From Pseudomonas synxantha (lineage in GTDB: Bacteria; Pseudomonadota; Gammaproteobacteria; Pseudomonadales; Pseudomonadaceae): a stretch of 64,000 nt of DNA. The translations under genes were made by a program, and so were the position numbers. Location of the stretch: contig NZ_LT629786.1 of the NCBI RefSeq assembly GCF_900105675.1, forward strand, positions 2,108,001 through 2,172,000, written 5' to 3'. Below are positions 17,075-25,573 of the stretch, in pieces. The notes beneath the pieces were generated by a model. That model was not told the DNA's origin. It saw only the letters and a list, made by a program, of their open reading frames with translations, and did no database searches. The stretch's first letter is position 1, and every line of letters begins with the position of its first letter.

Positions 17075-17596
17075 TTACATCGGCGCTGGCTGGATAATCT
17101 CGACCCAGTAGCCATCCGGGTCCTTGATGAAGGCGAGACTCTTCATGCGGCCATCCGTCAAGCGCTTCTGAAAGTCGCAGCCCAGTGCTTCAAAACGCTC
17201 GCATGCCGCGACAATATCCGGCACCGAGATGCAGATATGGCCAAAGCCACGCGGGTCAGTATTGCCGTTGTGGTAAGCGAAGTCGGCGTCGTTTTCAGTG
17301 CCATGGTTGTGGGTCAGTTCCAGGATGCCCGGGATCGACTTCATCCACTGGGTGCGCTCTGCGGCGTCGGCCGGGATCTGGGCCTTGTCCACCAGGGCCA
17401 GGAAGTACAGGCTGAACTCGGCTTCCGGGAAGTCGCGTTTTTCAACCAGTGAAAACCCCAGGACACGGGTGTAGAAATCCAGTGACTGGGTGATGTTCTT
17501 GACCCGCAGCATGGTGTGGTTAAACACGAAGTTCGTCGTAGCGGTATCAGGCTGGGCGGTGACGCCCGGGAAATTATTCAGATCGTGCAGGCTCAT
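17075..17596 (-). CDS. gloA: lactoylglutathione lyase (glyoxalase I)
   Basis: A 173-aa metalloenzyme that isomerises the methylglyoxal-glutathione hemithioacetal to S-lactoylglutathione. VOC-fold halves with the metal-ligand motifs NHTMLRVKN, GILELTHNHG, GFGHICISV and GYWVEIIQP. The start was placed at 17596 because a perfect GGAGGG lies just before it; the open frame goes on upstream but has no homology. Size and insert (~173 aa rather than ~130) fit the longer GloA type of pseudomonads. The ahpF-gloA terminator follows. Confidence 0.95.
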   Translation of the reverse strand: MSLHDLNNFPGVTAQPDTATTNFVFNHTMLRVKNITQSLDFYTRVLGFSLVEKRDFPEAEFSLYFLALVDKAQIPADAAERTQWMKSIPGILELTHNHGTENDADFAYHNGNTDPRGFGHICISVPDIVAACERFEALGCDFQKRLTDGRMKSLAFIKDPDGYWVEIIQPAPM

Positions 17597-17772
17597 GGGC
17601 CCTCCAGAAAAATGGGGCAAAGCGGTCCCTTGGCTTGCGGCAGCCTCCGTGCAGCCGGACCATGATACGCAAGGCCTGCCCGCTGCGCCAAATGAAAAAG
17701 CGCACGTAGCCCTTGCGACCCGCACCGGCTGGGCCGCAAACTTTGCTGCTTGAGCCTTGGGTGTTTTTTGCA

Positions 17773-18309
17773 ATGATCGAGTTTCGTAGATTGCTGTTGA
17801 GCGCTGTGTGTGGGTTGCTGTCCAGTTCGTTGGTATTGGCCGCCGACCCGGAGATTCACTGGCCCAGTGGTTGGCAGGTCGAGGAAGTCGTGCCTGACGG
17901 CGAAACACCCGCCAAGCCCCAAGCGGTGTCGCGCCAGCGTGCGATCAAGAATGATGAAAATGGCGCGACCCTGATGGTTATGGAGTTGACCGGTACACCG
18001 ATTGAAGTCGGACATAAAGTTAATCTTCCAGGCGTATTGCTGGAAATGCGCAAATCCATCCAGAAGGATTTTGCTCGAAGCGGTTATCAAAGCGTGTGCA
18101 GCAAGATGCACCCCAGCACATTGAGTCGTCTTGAAGCGCTCGAAACTACTTGTGTGATTACCGAGAATGGCCGGCACGTTCTGTCACAGACATTAGTCGG
18201 TGCAGTGGATGTCGATAAAGCCTATGTCTTTTCATATGCAGGCCAGGTGCAAGCCTATGAGGCAAGCAAGGATGAAGTGAGTTCGGTGCGTAATAGCCTG
18301 AAATTATGA
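17773..18309 (+). CDS. exported protein of unknown function (DUF4946-like)
   Basis: A 178-aa protein with signal peptide MIEFRRLLLSAVCGLLSSSLVLA followed by ADPEIHWPSGWQVEEV. The mature region has two Cys (SVCSKMH, TTCVITENG), which could form a disulfide, and no membrane segment, so it is probably periplasmic. Proteins of this length and start are conserved in Pseudomonas (I recall the label DUF4946, not certain). The ATG at 17773 was chosen because it begins the signal peptide. A bidirectional terminator follows. Confidence 0.7.
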   Translation: MIEFRRLLLSAVCGLLSSSLVLAADPEIHWPSGWQVEEVVPDGETPAKPQAVSRQRAIKNDENGATLMVMELTGTPIEVGHKVNLPGVLLEMRKSIQKDFARSGYQSVCSKMHPSTLSRLEALETTCVITENGRHVLSQTLVGAVDVDKAYVFSYAGQVQAYEASKDEVSSVRNSLKL

Positions 18310-18380
18310 CTCGGCCAAGTTGAGCGAATCTGAACAAAGTGAGCGGTTGGAAAAGTTCGTTTTCGAACCTATAAAGCACA

Positions 18381-18402
18381 AGAGCCCCGCTTAGGCGGGG
18401 CT
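18381..18402. terminator. bidirectional terminator before the mvaT-like gene
   Basis: AGAGCCCCGC / GCGGGGCTCT stem with loop TT(AG), between the convergent exported-protein gene and the H-NS-like gene. Confidence 0.85.
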
Positions 18403-18422
18403 CTGTGTTTAGTGCCTGTTGA

Positions 18423-18788
18423 TCAGCCGCGAAGCCAGGAATCTACAGTGGCGGCGCCGTACTCTTCTTTCCAGGCTTTAAGACCGCGGTGGTTGCCGCC
18501 CTTGGTCTCGATCAGCTCGCCGGTATGCGGGTTGTGGTAAACCTTGACGACCCGCGCACGCCGCTGCTTTGGTGCCGCGGCAACGGCTGCGCCGGCTTTG
18601 CGTGGGGTTGGGTCAAGAATGGCGATGACGTCGCGCAGGCTTTTGCCGTAGCTGTCCATCAGCTTCTTGAGCTTTTCTTCGAATTCGATTTCTTTCTTCA
18701 GGCCTGCATCGTTCTTCAAGGATTCCAGCTGCGCAAGCTGCTCTTGAAGGGCTTTTTCTGCTGCGCGAAATTCGGCGAGTCTGGACAA
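18423..18788 (-). CDS. MvaT/MvaV-family H-NS-like nucleoid protein
   Basis: A 121-aa xenogeneic silencer of the Pseudomonas MvaT family. N-terminal coiled-coil oligomerisation region (SRLAEFRAAEKALQEQLAQL, LKKEIEFEEKLKKLMD), then YGKSLRDVIAILDP, a linker and the C-terminal AT-hook-like DNA-binding domain (YHNPHTGELIETKGGNHRGLKAWK). I place the start at a TTG (18788) because GGAG lies 8 nt upstream and MSRLAEFRAAEK is the usual N-terminus; the open frame upstream has no likeness to the family. The family silences AT-rich and horizontally acquired DNA, often including fimbrial operons such as cupA. It is closer to MvaU/MvaV than to MvaT by memory of the N-terminus, so no symbol is given. Confidence 0.92.
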   Translation of the reverse strand: MSRLAEFRAAEKALQEQLAQLESLKNDAGLKKEIEFEEKLKKLMDSYGKSLRDVIAILDPTPRKAGAAVAAAPKQRRARVVKVYHNPHTGELIETKGGNHRGLKAWKEEYGAATVDSWLRG

Positions 18789-18986
18789 AATCTGTACTCC
18801 AATAGTGTAGTTGCTGATATCAACGGCAGACAAAGCTATAAGCCAGGAACGTTAAGGTAACTCAACGAAAAAGACCCCTCTGCGAGTTCTGCACAGGTAG
18901 GAAAAATTGTAGTAGTTAATCCATCTCGAGTAAATCATGTCTGCCGTCAAAATAACAATCTTTCATCGAAGGTGGCGCAGGGCTAT

Positions 18987-20528
18987 TCAATGATTGCCCA
19001 ACGAGTTAATGAACTCATCACAGGGTAACGGCCGGCCGAATAGATAACCTTGTAAGAAATCCACACCTTGGGCAACCAGGTATTCACACTGTTGTGCTGT
19101 TTCCACGCCCTCGGCAACAATGCCAAGGTCCAGCTTGCCGGACAGTTCTATGATGCTGTCCAGGATATGCCCCGACAGCGCATCCGCACCGATCATGGCG
19201 ACAAAGCTTTGGTCAATCTTCAAGTAATCGACGTTGAAGTTGCGCAAGTAAGCCAGGCTGGAGTGGCCTGTTCCAAAGTCATCGATGGCGATCAGTACAC
19301 CCAATTGGTGCAGGGCATCGAACAATTGGCGGGTGATATCGGTGGGCTCGATCAGCTCGCGTTCGGTCAACTCCAGCACCAGGCTTACCTGGCCAGGGGG
19401 GAAGGCGGCCAGGAACTCCCGACAGTCCTCCACCAGCGCCAGGTCCTGGCAATGGCGTGCGGTGATGTTCACGCCAATATGGAAGCCGGGGCTGAAACGC
19501 GCAGCGTGGGGCGCCAGTTGCGCAGCGGTCTGGCGCAGCAGGGCGCGGGTCATCGGCACGATCAGGCCCGAGTCTTCGGCCAGGGGAATAAACAGGTCCG
19601 GCCGCACCAGGCCCTCTTTTGGATGTTTCCAGCGCATCAGCACTTCACAGCCTGCCCATTGACGCGTGTCTCCGCGTACCACTGGCTGGAAATACGGGAT
19701 GAATTCGTTGGCACTCAACGCACGCTGCAACTCCTGGGTGGGAGCGGACGAGCGTTTTTGCAACCAATGCGCGAGGATGCCGGCCAGTACGCCGAAGAAC
19801 ACCACCAGGCTGAAGAGCGCCGGGTAACGGGCCTGCATATAACGCCAGGTTTCTCCCTCCGGCATACCCGCCTCGACGCTGTAGTCATAACGCTTGGACG
19901 CCAGATAATGATGGGCCACGGCAAATACCGGCACCGCGCTGTCATGCACCTTGCCCTCGGCATCCAGCCAATGGGGGCCGACTTGCAAGACCAGATCGGC
20001 GTAACGGCTGATCAAGCGCAAGGCGTTGGTGAGATGGTAGCTGTCAATCGAGGCGAACGCGCCCTGGTCGCCTTCCACGAGGCGGTAGACCAACAGTGCG
20101 GTATCCGGCGTGACGGGGTTGCCGTTCATCAGCCATAACCGGCCATTGACGTAGTCATCCGGGTCGACCGGCGACTGATGGTTGCCGCCGAACAGCGAAC
20201 TGCAATAAATGTTTTTCTGCCAGGACAGGGTGGTGGCGCGTACAAACGGGCGGCGCGTGACCTGTTCGCGCAGCGCCAGTTGCGCCTCGCTGTCACATGG
20301 CTTACCCGCCAAAGGCAACAAAGCCTGGGCGGCGAGGGCGGTATTGTCGAGCATCAGGTCGAACTGGCGCACCGCCTCTTGAGCGGTTTGGGCCGTGCTT
20401 TGCTCAAGCGTGCGTTCGGCTTGCCAGTAAAGAATTACCACCCCCAACAGAATGGGCAGCAACCCGCACAGTGTGCTGATGAAATAGCGGGCGGCTCGGC
20501 TTCGTGGACCTTTGGCGGTCAGGGGCAT
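18987..20528 (-). CDS. CSS-motif EAL-domain c-di-GMP phosphodiesterase
   Basis: A 513-aa membrane protein. TM1 at ~17-36, periplasmic CSS domain to ~230 with KPCDSE and IYCSSLFGG (the CSS motif, whose Cys residues sense redox/DsbA state in E. coli homologues), TM2 (SLVVFFGVLAGILAHWL), then a cytoplasmic EAL domain ~260-505. Catalytic features are present: EVLMRW in the EAL position (a conservative EVL variant), NITARHC, DDFGTGHSSLAYL, YLKIDQSFV, EGVET. Predicted to hydrolyse c-di-GMP to pGpG. A TTG three codons upstream is an alternative start. It is divergent from the second fimbrial operon; since c-di-GMP favours fimbriae and adhesion, local control of that operon is plausible but inferred. 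Confidence 0.92.
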   Translation of the reverse strand: MPLTAKGPRSRAARYFISTLCGLLPILLGVVILYWQAERTLEQSTAQTAQEAVRQFDLMLDNTALAAQALLPLAGKPCDSEAQLALREQVTRRPFVRATTLSWQKNIYCSSLFGGNHQSPVDPDDYVNGRLWLMNGNPVTPDTALLVYRLVEGDQGAFASIDSYHLTNALRLISRYADLVLQVGPHWLDAEGKVHDSAVPVFAVAHHYLASKRYDYSVEAGMPEGETWRYMQARYPALFSLVVFFGVLAGILAHWLQKRSSAPTQELQRALSANEFIPYFQPVVRGDTRQWAGCEVLMRWKHPKEGLVRPDLFIPLAEDSGLIVPMTRALLRQTAAQLAPHAARFSPGFHIGVNITARHCQDLALVEDCREFLAAFPPGQVSLVLELTERELIEPTDITRQLFDALHQLGVLIAIDDFGTGHSSLAYLRNFNVDYLKIDQSFVAMIGADALSGHILDSIIELSGKLDLGIVAEGVETAQQCEYLVAQGVDFLQGYLFGRPLPCDEFINSLGNH

Positions 20529-20612
20529 AGGGGGCAATCAATCGTGAAAAAAAGAGTGGTCTCTGCCGATGATAGATGGCATTGCACGGGGCTGCTCACT
20601 TGTTTAACACCT

Positions 20613-20635
20613 ACTGACCTAGCCGTTCGGTCAGT
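20613..20635. promoter_or_regulatory. inverted repeat in EAL/fimbrial divergent gap
   Basis: ACTGACC and GGTCAGT, a 7-bp perfect inverted repeat with a 9-nt spacer, in the ~296-bp gap between the EAL gene and the second fimbrial operon. It resembles TetR-family operators; no such regulator is adjacent. Confidence 0.4.
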
Positions 20636-20824
20636 TGTGGCGGGCACTTCAACTTGGCAACATAAACTTCGTTGCAAAACGTAAGAGACTCAGTAGCACT
20701 TAACCCCTACAGCCTCTTTCACAGCCACTCAGCCCAATTTTGGCGGGACGGTCGCGTCTCGCCCTTCGATTGATGAGTCATGGCTTGCAACACTTTCACT
20801 GACATTCACTAGGAAGTATCTGTA

Positions 20825-21385
20825 ATGAAAACTATCGCATTGGCCGTTGTATTTCTGGCGGCCACCGGCGTTGCCGCTCTGCCTGCTGTTGCCGCAGACG
20901 GCAAGATCACCTTGACTGGTGAAATCACCGGCACCACCTGCAGCATCAGCGGCGGCACGGGCTCTGCGCCCGGCACCAGCCCGGACTTTTCGGTGCCACT
21001 CAACAAGGTCCAGGCCAGCGCGCTCAAGGCGCCAGGCCAGACTGCCGGGGCGAAACCCTATTACATTCATGTCGGTTCCTGCCCCAAGGATACAACCGTC
21101 GCCGTGATGTATGAGAGCAGCAGCCCCGCGATCAACCCGGCGACCGGTAACCTGGTCAACCAGGCACCCGCCAAGCCGACGCCTGCCACCTTCGTTGAGG
21201 TGCAACTCGTGGATGGCGTCACCCACCAGCCCATGGATTTGCGCCTGGGCCAGAACTCCAGCCCCGCGAAAGTCCCGGAAAGCGGCCAGGTGTCGCTGCC
21301 CTTTGCCGCCCAATACATCGCCACGGGCACCGCTACGCCAGGGCCGGTCAGCACCCAAGTGCTGTATTCGGTGACGTTCCCCTGA
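20825..21385 (+). CDS. fimbrial major subunit, second operon
   Basis: A 186-aa pilin-fold protein. Signal peptide MKTIALAVVFLAATGVAALPAVAADG, mature start KITLTGEITGTTCSISGG (first Cys), HVGSCPKDTT (second Cys), C-terminal strand TQVLYSVTFP. First gene of a subunit-chaperone-usher-chaperone-adhesin operon that resembles the order of P. aeruginosa cupB without the large cupB5. Probably the rod subunit. AGGAAGT lies upstream of the ATG. Confidence 0.9.
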   Translation: MKTIALAVVFLAATGVAALPAVAADGKITLTGEITGTTCSISGGTGSAPGTSPDFSVPLNKVQASALKAPGQTAGAKPYYIHVGSCPKDTTVAVMYESSSPAINPATGNLVNQAPAKPTPATFVEVQLVDGVTHQPMDLRLGQNSSPAKVPESGQVSLPFAAQYIATGTATPGPVSTQVLYSVTFP

Positions 21386-21429
21386 TCGAGGCCCAGTTGC
21401 CTGGCCGTGCGCCAGGCAAGGACAGACAA

Positions 21430-22200
21430 ATGCTTGCCCGAACATTGCTATTGAACCCCCTGCTGATCAGTGTCGGGTTGCTATCCGTCGCTCACGCCGG
21501 CGTAGTGATCGACGGCACGCGGCACATCTATCCGCAGCAGCGTCGAGAAATCACGCTGCGCCTGACAAATGACGATCAGCGGGCGCCCCGCCTGGTCCAA
21601 GTTTGGCTGGACCAGGGCGACCCGGCGCAAGACCCTTCCGACAGCGACGTGCCGTTCAGCCTGTCGCCGCCTGTGTTTCGCATGGACGCGGGCAAAAGCC
21701 AGGTGGTGCGACTGGTCTATACCCAGGACCCACTGCCGGATGACCGCGAATCGTTGTTCTGGCTCAACGCTTTGGAGATACCGCCCAAGGTCAACGTGGC
21801 ACCGGGCAGCTCGCAAGAGGCCCCTTCGAACCACCTGCAGTTCGCTTTTCGTATCCGCACCAAAGTGTTTTTCCGCCCGGCCCGATTGCCGGGCTCCGCG
21901 GACGAGGCGCCCACCCAATTACGCTGGACCCTGCACCGGAGCGCCCAGGGACCGCTACTGGAAGTGCACAACCCATCGGCTTATCACGTGACCTTCAATG
22001 AGGTTGCCTTGGCCATGGGCTCAGGCCCGGGTGCTCGCCTGTTACCGGCGGGAGAGGGCATGGTGCCCCCCGGCGGCAGCCTGAAGCTGCCCGTCAGGGA
22101 TGTCGCACGAGCAATACCTGCGGACGCCCAGGTGCATTTCAAATACATCAATGATTACGGCGCATTCTCCGTGCCGCAGCGTGCTCCACTGAAGTTCTGA
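21430..22200 (+). CDS. periplasmic fimbrial chaperone, second operon (first copy)
   Basis: A 256-aa PapD-family chaperone. Signal peptide MLARTLLLNPLLISVGLLSVAHA, then GVVIDGTRHIYPQQRREITLRL, ESLFWLNALEIPPK and the G1-strand region FAFRIRTKVFFRP with conserved Lys. AAGGA precedes the chosen ATG; an upstream in-frame start would put 11 residues before the signal peptide. It ends 2 bp before the usher ATG. Chaperones donor-strand complement subunits in the periplasm. The operon encodes a second chaperone after the usher, suggesting subunit-specific clients. Confidence 0.93.
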   Translation: MLARTLLLNPLLISVGLLSVAHAGVVIDGTRHIYPQQRREITLRLTNDDQRAPRLVQVWLDQGDPAQDPSDSDVPFSLSPPVFRMDAGKSQVVRLVYTQDPLPDDRESLFWLNALEIPPKVNVAPGSSQEAPSNHLQFAFRIRTKVFFRPARLPGSADEAPTQLRWTLHRSAQGPLLEVHNPSAYHVTFNEVALAMGSGPGARLLPAGEGMVPPGGSLKLPVRDVARAIPADAQVHFKYINDYGAFSVPQRAPLKF

Positions 22201-22202
22201 TC

Positions 22203-24824
22203 ATGTATGCCTTATTGCAAGTACCCGTTCACCGCTTCACTGCCTGGCTGTTTGCCAACCCCAGGTTACTGCTATGGCTGGGCCTGCTCAGTACCTTATT
22301 GATGTCGGCAGAGGCCGCGCCACTGTTGTTTGACATCGAGGCGTTCGCCAGCGGCCTGTCCTCTTCGGCTGATATCTCACGCTTCAATACCAGCAACGTG
22401 TTGGCGCCAAGTGTCTACCGCGTGGATGTGATGCTCAACGGGCAATCGATGGGACGCCGCGAGATCACCTTCGCCCCCCTTGCCGGGCAGGACGACGCCC
22501 AGCCTTGCCTGAACGCTGCCGAGCTTGGCCAACTGGGGGTTTCTGTGCAGGCGCTGGCGGATAACACCGAGCATGCCTGCCGGGATTTTGCCGAGTGGAT
22601 ACCCATGGCCAGCAGCCGCGTCGATATCGAGACCCTGACCCTGGATGTCAGCATCCCCCAGATCTATATCAACCGTTCCGCGCGCGGCTACATTGACCCG
22701 TCTGAGTGGGACAATGGCATTGACGCCGCGCTGCTCAACTACAACTTCAGTGCTGCGACGGTGACAGCGGGCGCTGGTGAGGATCGTGGCTACCTGGGTC
22801 TCAACGGCGGTCTCAACCTGGGCGACTGGCGGCTACGCCATCAGGGTGGGCAGGCATGGGCATCCGGTGGCGGCCTGGCGCCTTATCAACACACCGCCAC
22901 CTACCTGCAACGGTCCCTTGCCGCCTGGCGTTCACAACTGACCGTCGGTGACAGCTTCAGCAGTGGCCAGATCCTCGACGGTGTGCGTGTACGCGGCATC
23001 ACCCTGGCCACCGATGACCGCATGCTTGCCCAGTCGCAACAAGGCTATGCGCCTCAGGTGCGGGGCATTGCCGACAGCAATGCAACGGTGACAGTGCGCC
23101 AGAACGGCTACACCCTTTACGAAACCACAGTGGCCCCGGGGCCGTTTGTCATCGATGACCTGTACCCCACCGGGTACGGTGGCGACCTGCATGTCAGTGT
23201 CACCGAGGTCGACGGCCGGCGCAGCAGCTTCGTGGTGCCTTACTCCGTGGCGCCTTACCTGCTGCGTGACGGTGCCAGCCACTACAGCATGACCTTGGGG
23301 CAGTTGCAGCAATACGGCGTCAGCGACGCCAGCCCGCTGATCTTGCAGGGTACGCTGCAGCATGGCCTGGGCGATCGTCTGAGCGCCTATGGTGGCAGTA
23401 CGCTTTCCCAAGGCTACGGCCAGGCCAAGGCCGGCCTGGCGATGAGTACTCCGATTGGCGCGTTCTCCCTCGACAGCACCCACTCGCGCACCCAGGTTCA
23501 GGGGCTGGGGGTAGTCGGTGGGCAAAGCTGGGGCCTGGCCTATAACAAGAACCTGCCGTTCTCGGGGACGCACTTTGCGCTGGGCGCCTATCGTTTCTCC
23601 ACGGCCGGGTACCTGAACCTGCCTGATGCGCTCAATGTGCGGGAACTGGCCCGCCAAGGCGGGAGTATCAACAGTTACGCCAGGCAGAAAAGCCGCCTCG
23701 ACCTGACAATCAGCCAGCAGTTGGGCGCAGGCTCGCTGAGCCTGTATGGCAGCTCCATCGACTACTGGGCGGGCCGCCAAGGGCGCCAGACATCCTTCAC
23801 CCTCAGTTATGCGGCTAATTGGAAGTCACTTAACTGGAACCTCTCGGCGCAGCGCTCACGTGTCAGTGAAACCCATCAATTGAACGATCACGAGCGCAGC
23901 GACGAAATCTTTTTTGGCCGGTCGGCGCAGGCCGGGCGCGTGGATAATCACCTGGTGCTGACACTGTCCATGCCATTGGGCGCAGGAACGCATGCGCCGA
24001 CCCTGAGCAGCAGCCTGTCGCACGATGCTGGCGATTCACGCGGCAGCCAGCATCAGGCGGGGGTCAATGGTTTGCTGGGTGACGCCGGTGAAGCCAGCTA
24101 CGGGCTGACCGGCAGCCGTGGCACGGGCCACCAGCAAGGCTCCAGCTTCAATGCCTACGCCGGCTATCGCAGCCGCGCCGCGAGCCTGCGGGCCGGCTAT
24201 GCCCAGGCCCGCGACAGTTCACAACTATCCATGAGTGCCGATGGCGGGCTGATAGCCCACAAGGGGGGCGTGACCTTGGCGCAAAACCTCGGTGAAGCCT
24301 CGGCACTGGTGTATGCGCCGGATGCACAAGGTGCCCGGCTCGGCAGCAGCGGGGCGCGTATCGATAAGCAGGGTTATGCGGTGCTGCCAGCCCTCAGGGC
24401 TTTTCAGCGCAATGAAGTAGATATCGATCCCGAGGGCATGCCCATGGATGTGGAACTTAAGGAATCGAGTCACGCCGTGGTGCCGACGCTGGGGGCCGTC
24501 TCACTGGTCAGGTTCGAGACCGTCAGTGGCCGTGCCGTGGTGATCAAGGCCACCCATATGGATGGCAAGCCGTTGCCATTTGCCGCCCAGGTGTTTGACG
24601 AGCGCGGCGTCGAAATCGGCGTGATCGGCCAGGCTGGCAAGGCTTTTGTGCGCGGGGTTGCCGACCAGGGACGGTTGACGGTGCGCTGGAATGCAGGGGC
24701 GGGTGACCAGTGCTTTATCCATTACCGTTTGCCGCCGCGCAGGCCCGAGCAACGCCAGGAAAACGCGGACCAGTTGGTCAGTCAATGTGCCGAGCATGGT
24801 GATGCGGACGAGGAGCGCAGCTGA
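22203..24824 (+). CDS. fimbrial outer-membrane usher, second operon
   Basis: An 873-aa usher. Long signal sequence (MYALLQVPVHRF...LLSTLLMSAEA), N-domain PLLFDIEAFASGLSSSADISRF, plug/barrel motifs (NATVTVRQNGYTLYETTVAPG, VIDDLYPTGYGGDLHVSVTE), and C-terminal domains (GKAFVRGVADQG, DQCFIHYRL with a Cys, and a second Cys near the end). Forms the secretion pore for this fimbria. The stop overlaps the next ATG by 1 nt. It diverges from the first operon's usher, so this is a different fimbrial lineage and not a duplicate. Confidence 0.95.
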   Translation: MYALLQVPVHRFTAWLFANPRLLLWLGLLSTLLMSAEAAPLLFDIEAFASGLSSSADISRFNTSNVLAPSVYRVDVMLNGQSMGRREITFAPLAGQDDAQPCLNAAELGQLGVSVQALADNTEHACRDFAEWIPMASSRVDIETLTLDVSIPQIYINRSARGYIDPSEWDNGIDAALLNYNFSAATVTAGAGEDRGYLGLNGGLNLGDWRLRHQGGQAWASGGGLAPYQHTATYLQRSLAAWRSQLTVGDSFSSGQILDGVRVRGITLATDDRMLAQSQQGYAPQVRGIADSNATVTVRQNGYTLYETTVAPGPFVIDDLYPTGYGGDLHVSVTEVDGRRSSFVVPYSVAPYLLRDGASHYSMTLGQLQQYGVSDASPLILQGTLQHGLGDRLSAYGGSTLSQGYGQAKAGLAMSTPIGAFSLDSTHSRTQVQGLGVVGGQSWGLAYNKNLPFSGTHFALGAYRFSTAGYLNLPDALNVRELARQGGSINSYARQKSRLDLTISQQLGAGSLSLYGSSIDYWAGRQGRQTSFTLSYAANWKSLNWNLSAQRSRVSETHQLNDHERSDEIFFGRSAQAGRVDNHLVLTLSMPLGAGTHAPTLSSSLSHDAGDSRGSQHQAGVNGLLGDAGEASYGLTGSRGTGHQQGSSFNAYAGYRSRAASLRAGYAQARDSSQLSMSADGGLIAHKGGVTLAQNLGEASALVYAPDAQGARLGSSGARIDKQGYAVLPALRAFQRNEVDIDPEGMPMDVELKESSHAVVPTLGAVSLVRFETVSGRAVVIKATHMDGKPLPFAAQVFDERGVEIGVIGQAGKAFVRGVADQGRLTVRWNAGAGDQCFIHYRLPPRRPEQRQENADQLVSQCAEHGDADEERS

Positions 24825-25573
24825 TGACTCATCGATTGTTCAACGCGATGCTTGGCCTGGCCCTGGCGGTGCAGGCGGTGTTGGCCCATGGGGAAATCGT
24901 CATTGACCGCACGCGCATCATTTACACGGCCAGCGCCCCAGGGGTAACGGTCAACCTGCACAATGAGGCCGACGGCCCGCGATTGGTCCAGGTGTGGATC
25001 GATGCGGGCGACCCGCAGGTCGCGCCTGAGTCGAGTGACGTGCCCTTTACGGTGACCCCGCCGATCCTGCGCCTGGATGCCGGCAAGCACCGCGCATTGC
25101 GGGTGATGTATCACGCGCCCCAAGACAAGGCCATGGCCGCACCCCAGGAGTCGGTGTACTGGCTGAATGTGCTGGGGATCCGGCCGACCGTCGACACCGG
25201 CAACCAGCTGCAATTTGCCTTTCGCACACGGATCAAACTGTTCCTGCGCCCCGATGCGTTGCCAGGCCAAGCGCAGCAGGCGGTGGATACGTTGCAGTGG
25301 CGCCTGGCGGGCGACGGCCCGGCCCTGCAGGTGCGCAATCCCAGTGCCTTTCATGTGACGCTTTCCAGCGTGTTGCTGACCGTGGATGGCGTCGAGTACC
25401 CCAGTGAGGCCCCGCCGATGCTGTTGCCGCATTCGGTTGCCCGCATCGTGCTGAAGGGCCGGGCGCCGCGGGGGCAGGGTACGGCCGCGCTGCGATTTAC
25501 CACCCTGGATGACCATGGCATGACGCGTACGCACGCAGTGTCTTTGGGTCGCACTAAGGATTTGGCGCTATGA
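24824..25573 (+). CDS. periplasmic fimbrial chaperone, second operon (second copy)
   Basis: A 249-aa PapD-family chaperone. Signal peptide MTHRLFNAMLGLALAVQAVLAHG, then EIVIDRTRIIYTASAPGVTVNLHN (anchor Arg), ESVYWLNVLGIRP, and FAFRTRIKLFLRP (G1 region with Lys). Related to, but clearly distinct from, the first chaperone of this operon. Its position after the usher and before the adhesin suggests it serves the adhesin, as CupB4 does in P. aeruginosa. Overlaps the next gene by 4 bp. Confidence 0.92.
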   Translation: MTHRLFNAMLGLALAVQAVLAHGEIVIDRTRIIYTASAPGVTVNLHNEADGPRLVQVWIDAGDPQVAPESSDVPFTVTPPILRLDAGKHRALRVMYHAPQDKAMAAPQESVYWLNVLGIRPTVDTGNQLQFAFRTRIKLFLRPDALPGQAQQAVDTLQWRLAGDGPALQVRNPSAFHVTLSSVLLTVDGVEYPSEAPPMLLPHSVARIVLKGRAPRGQGTAALRFTTLDDHGMTRTHAVSLGRTKDLAL

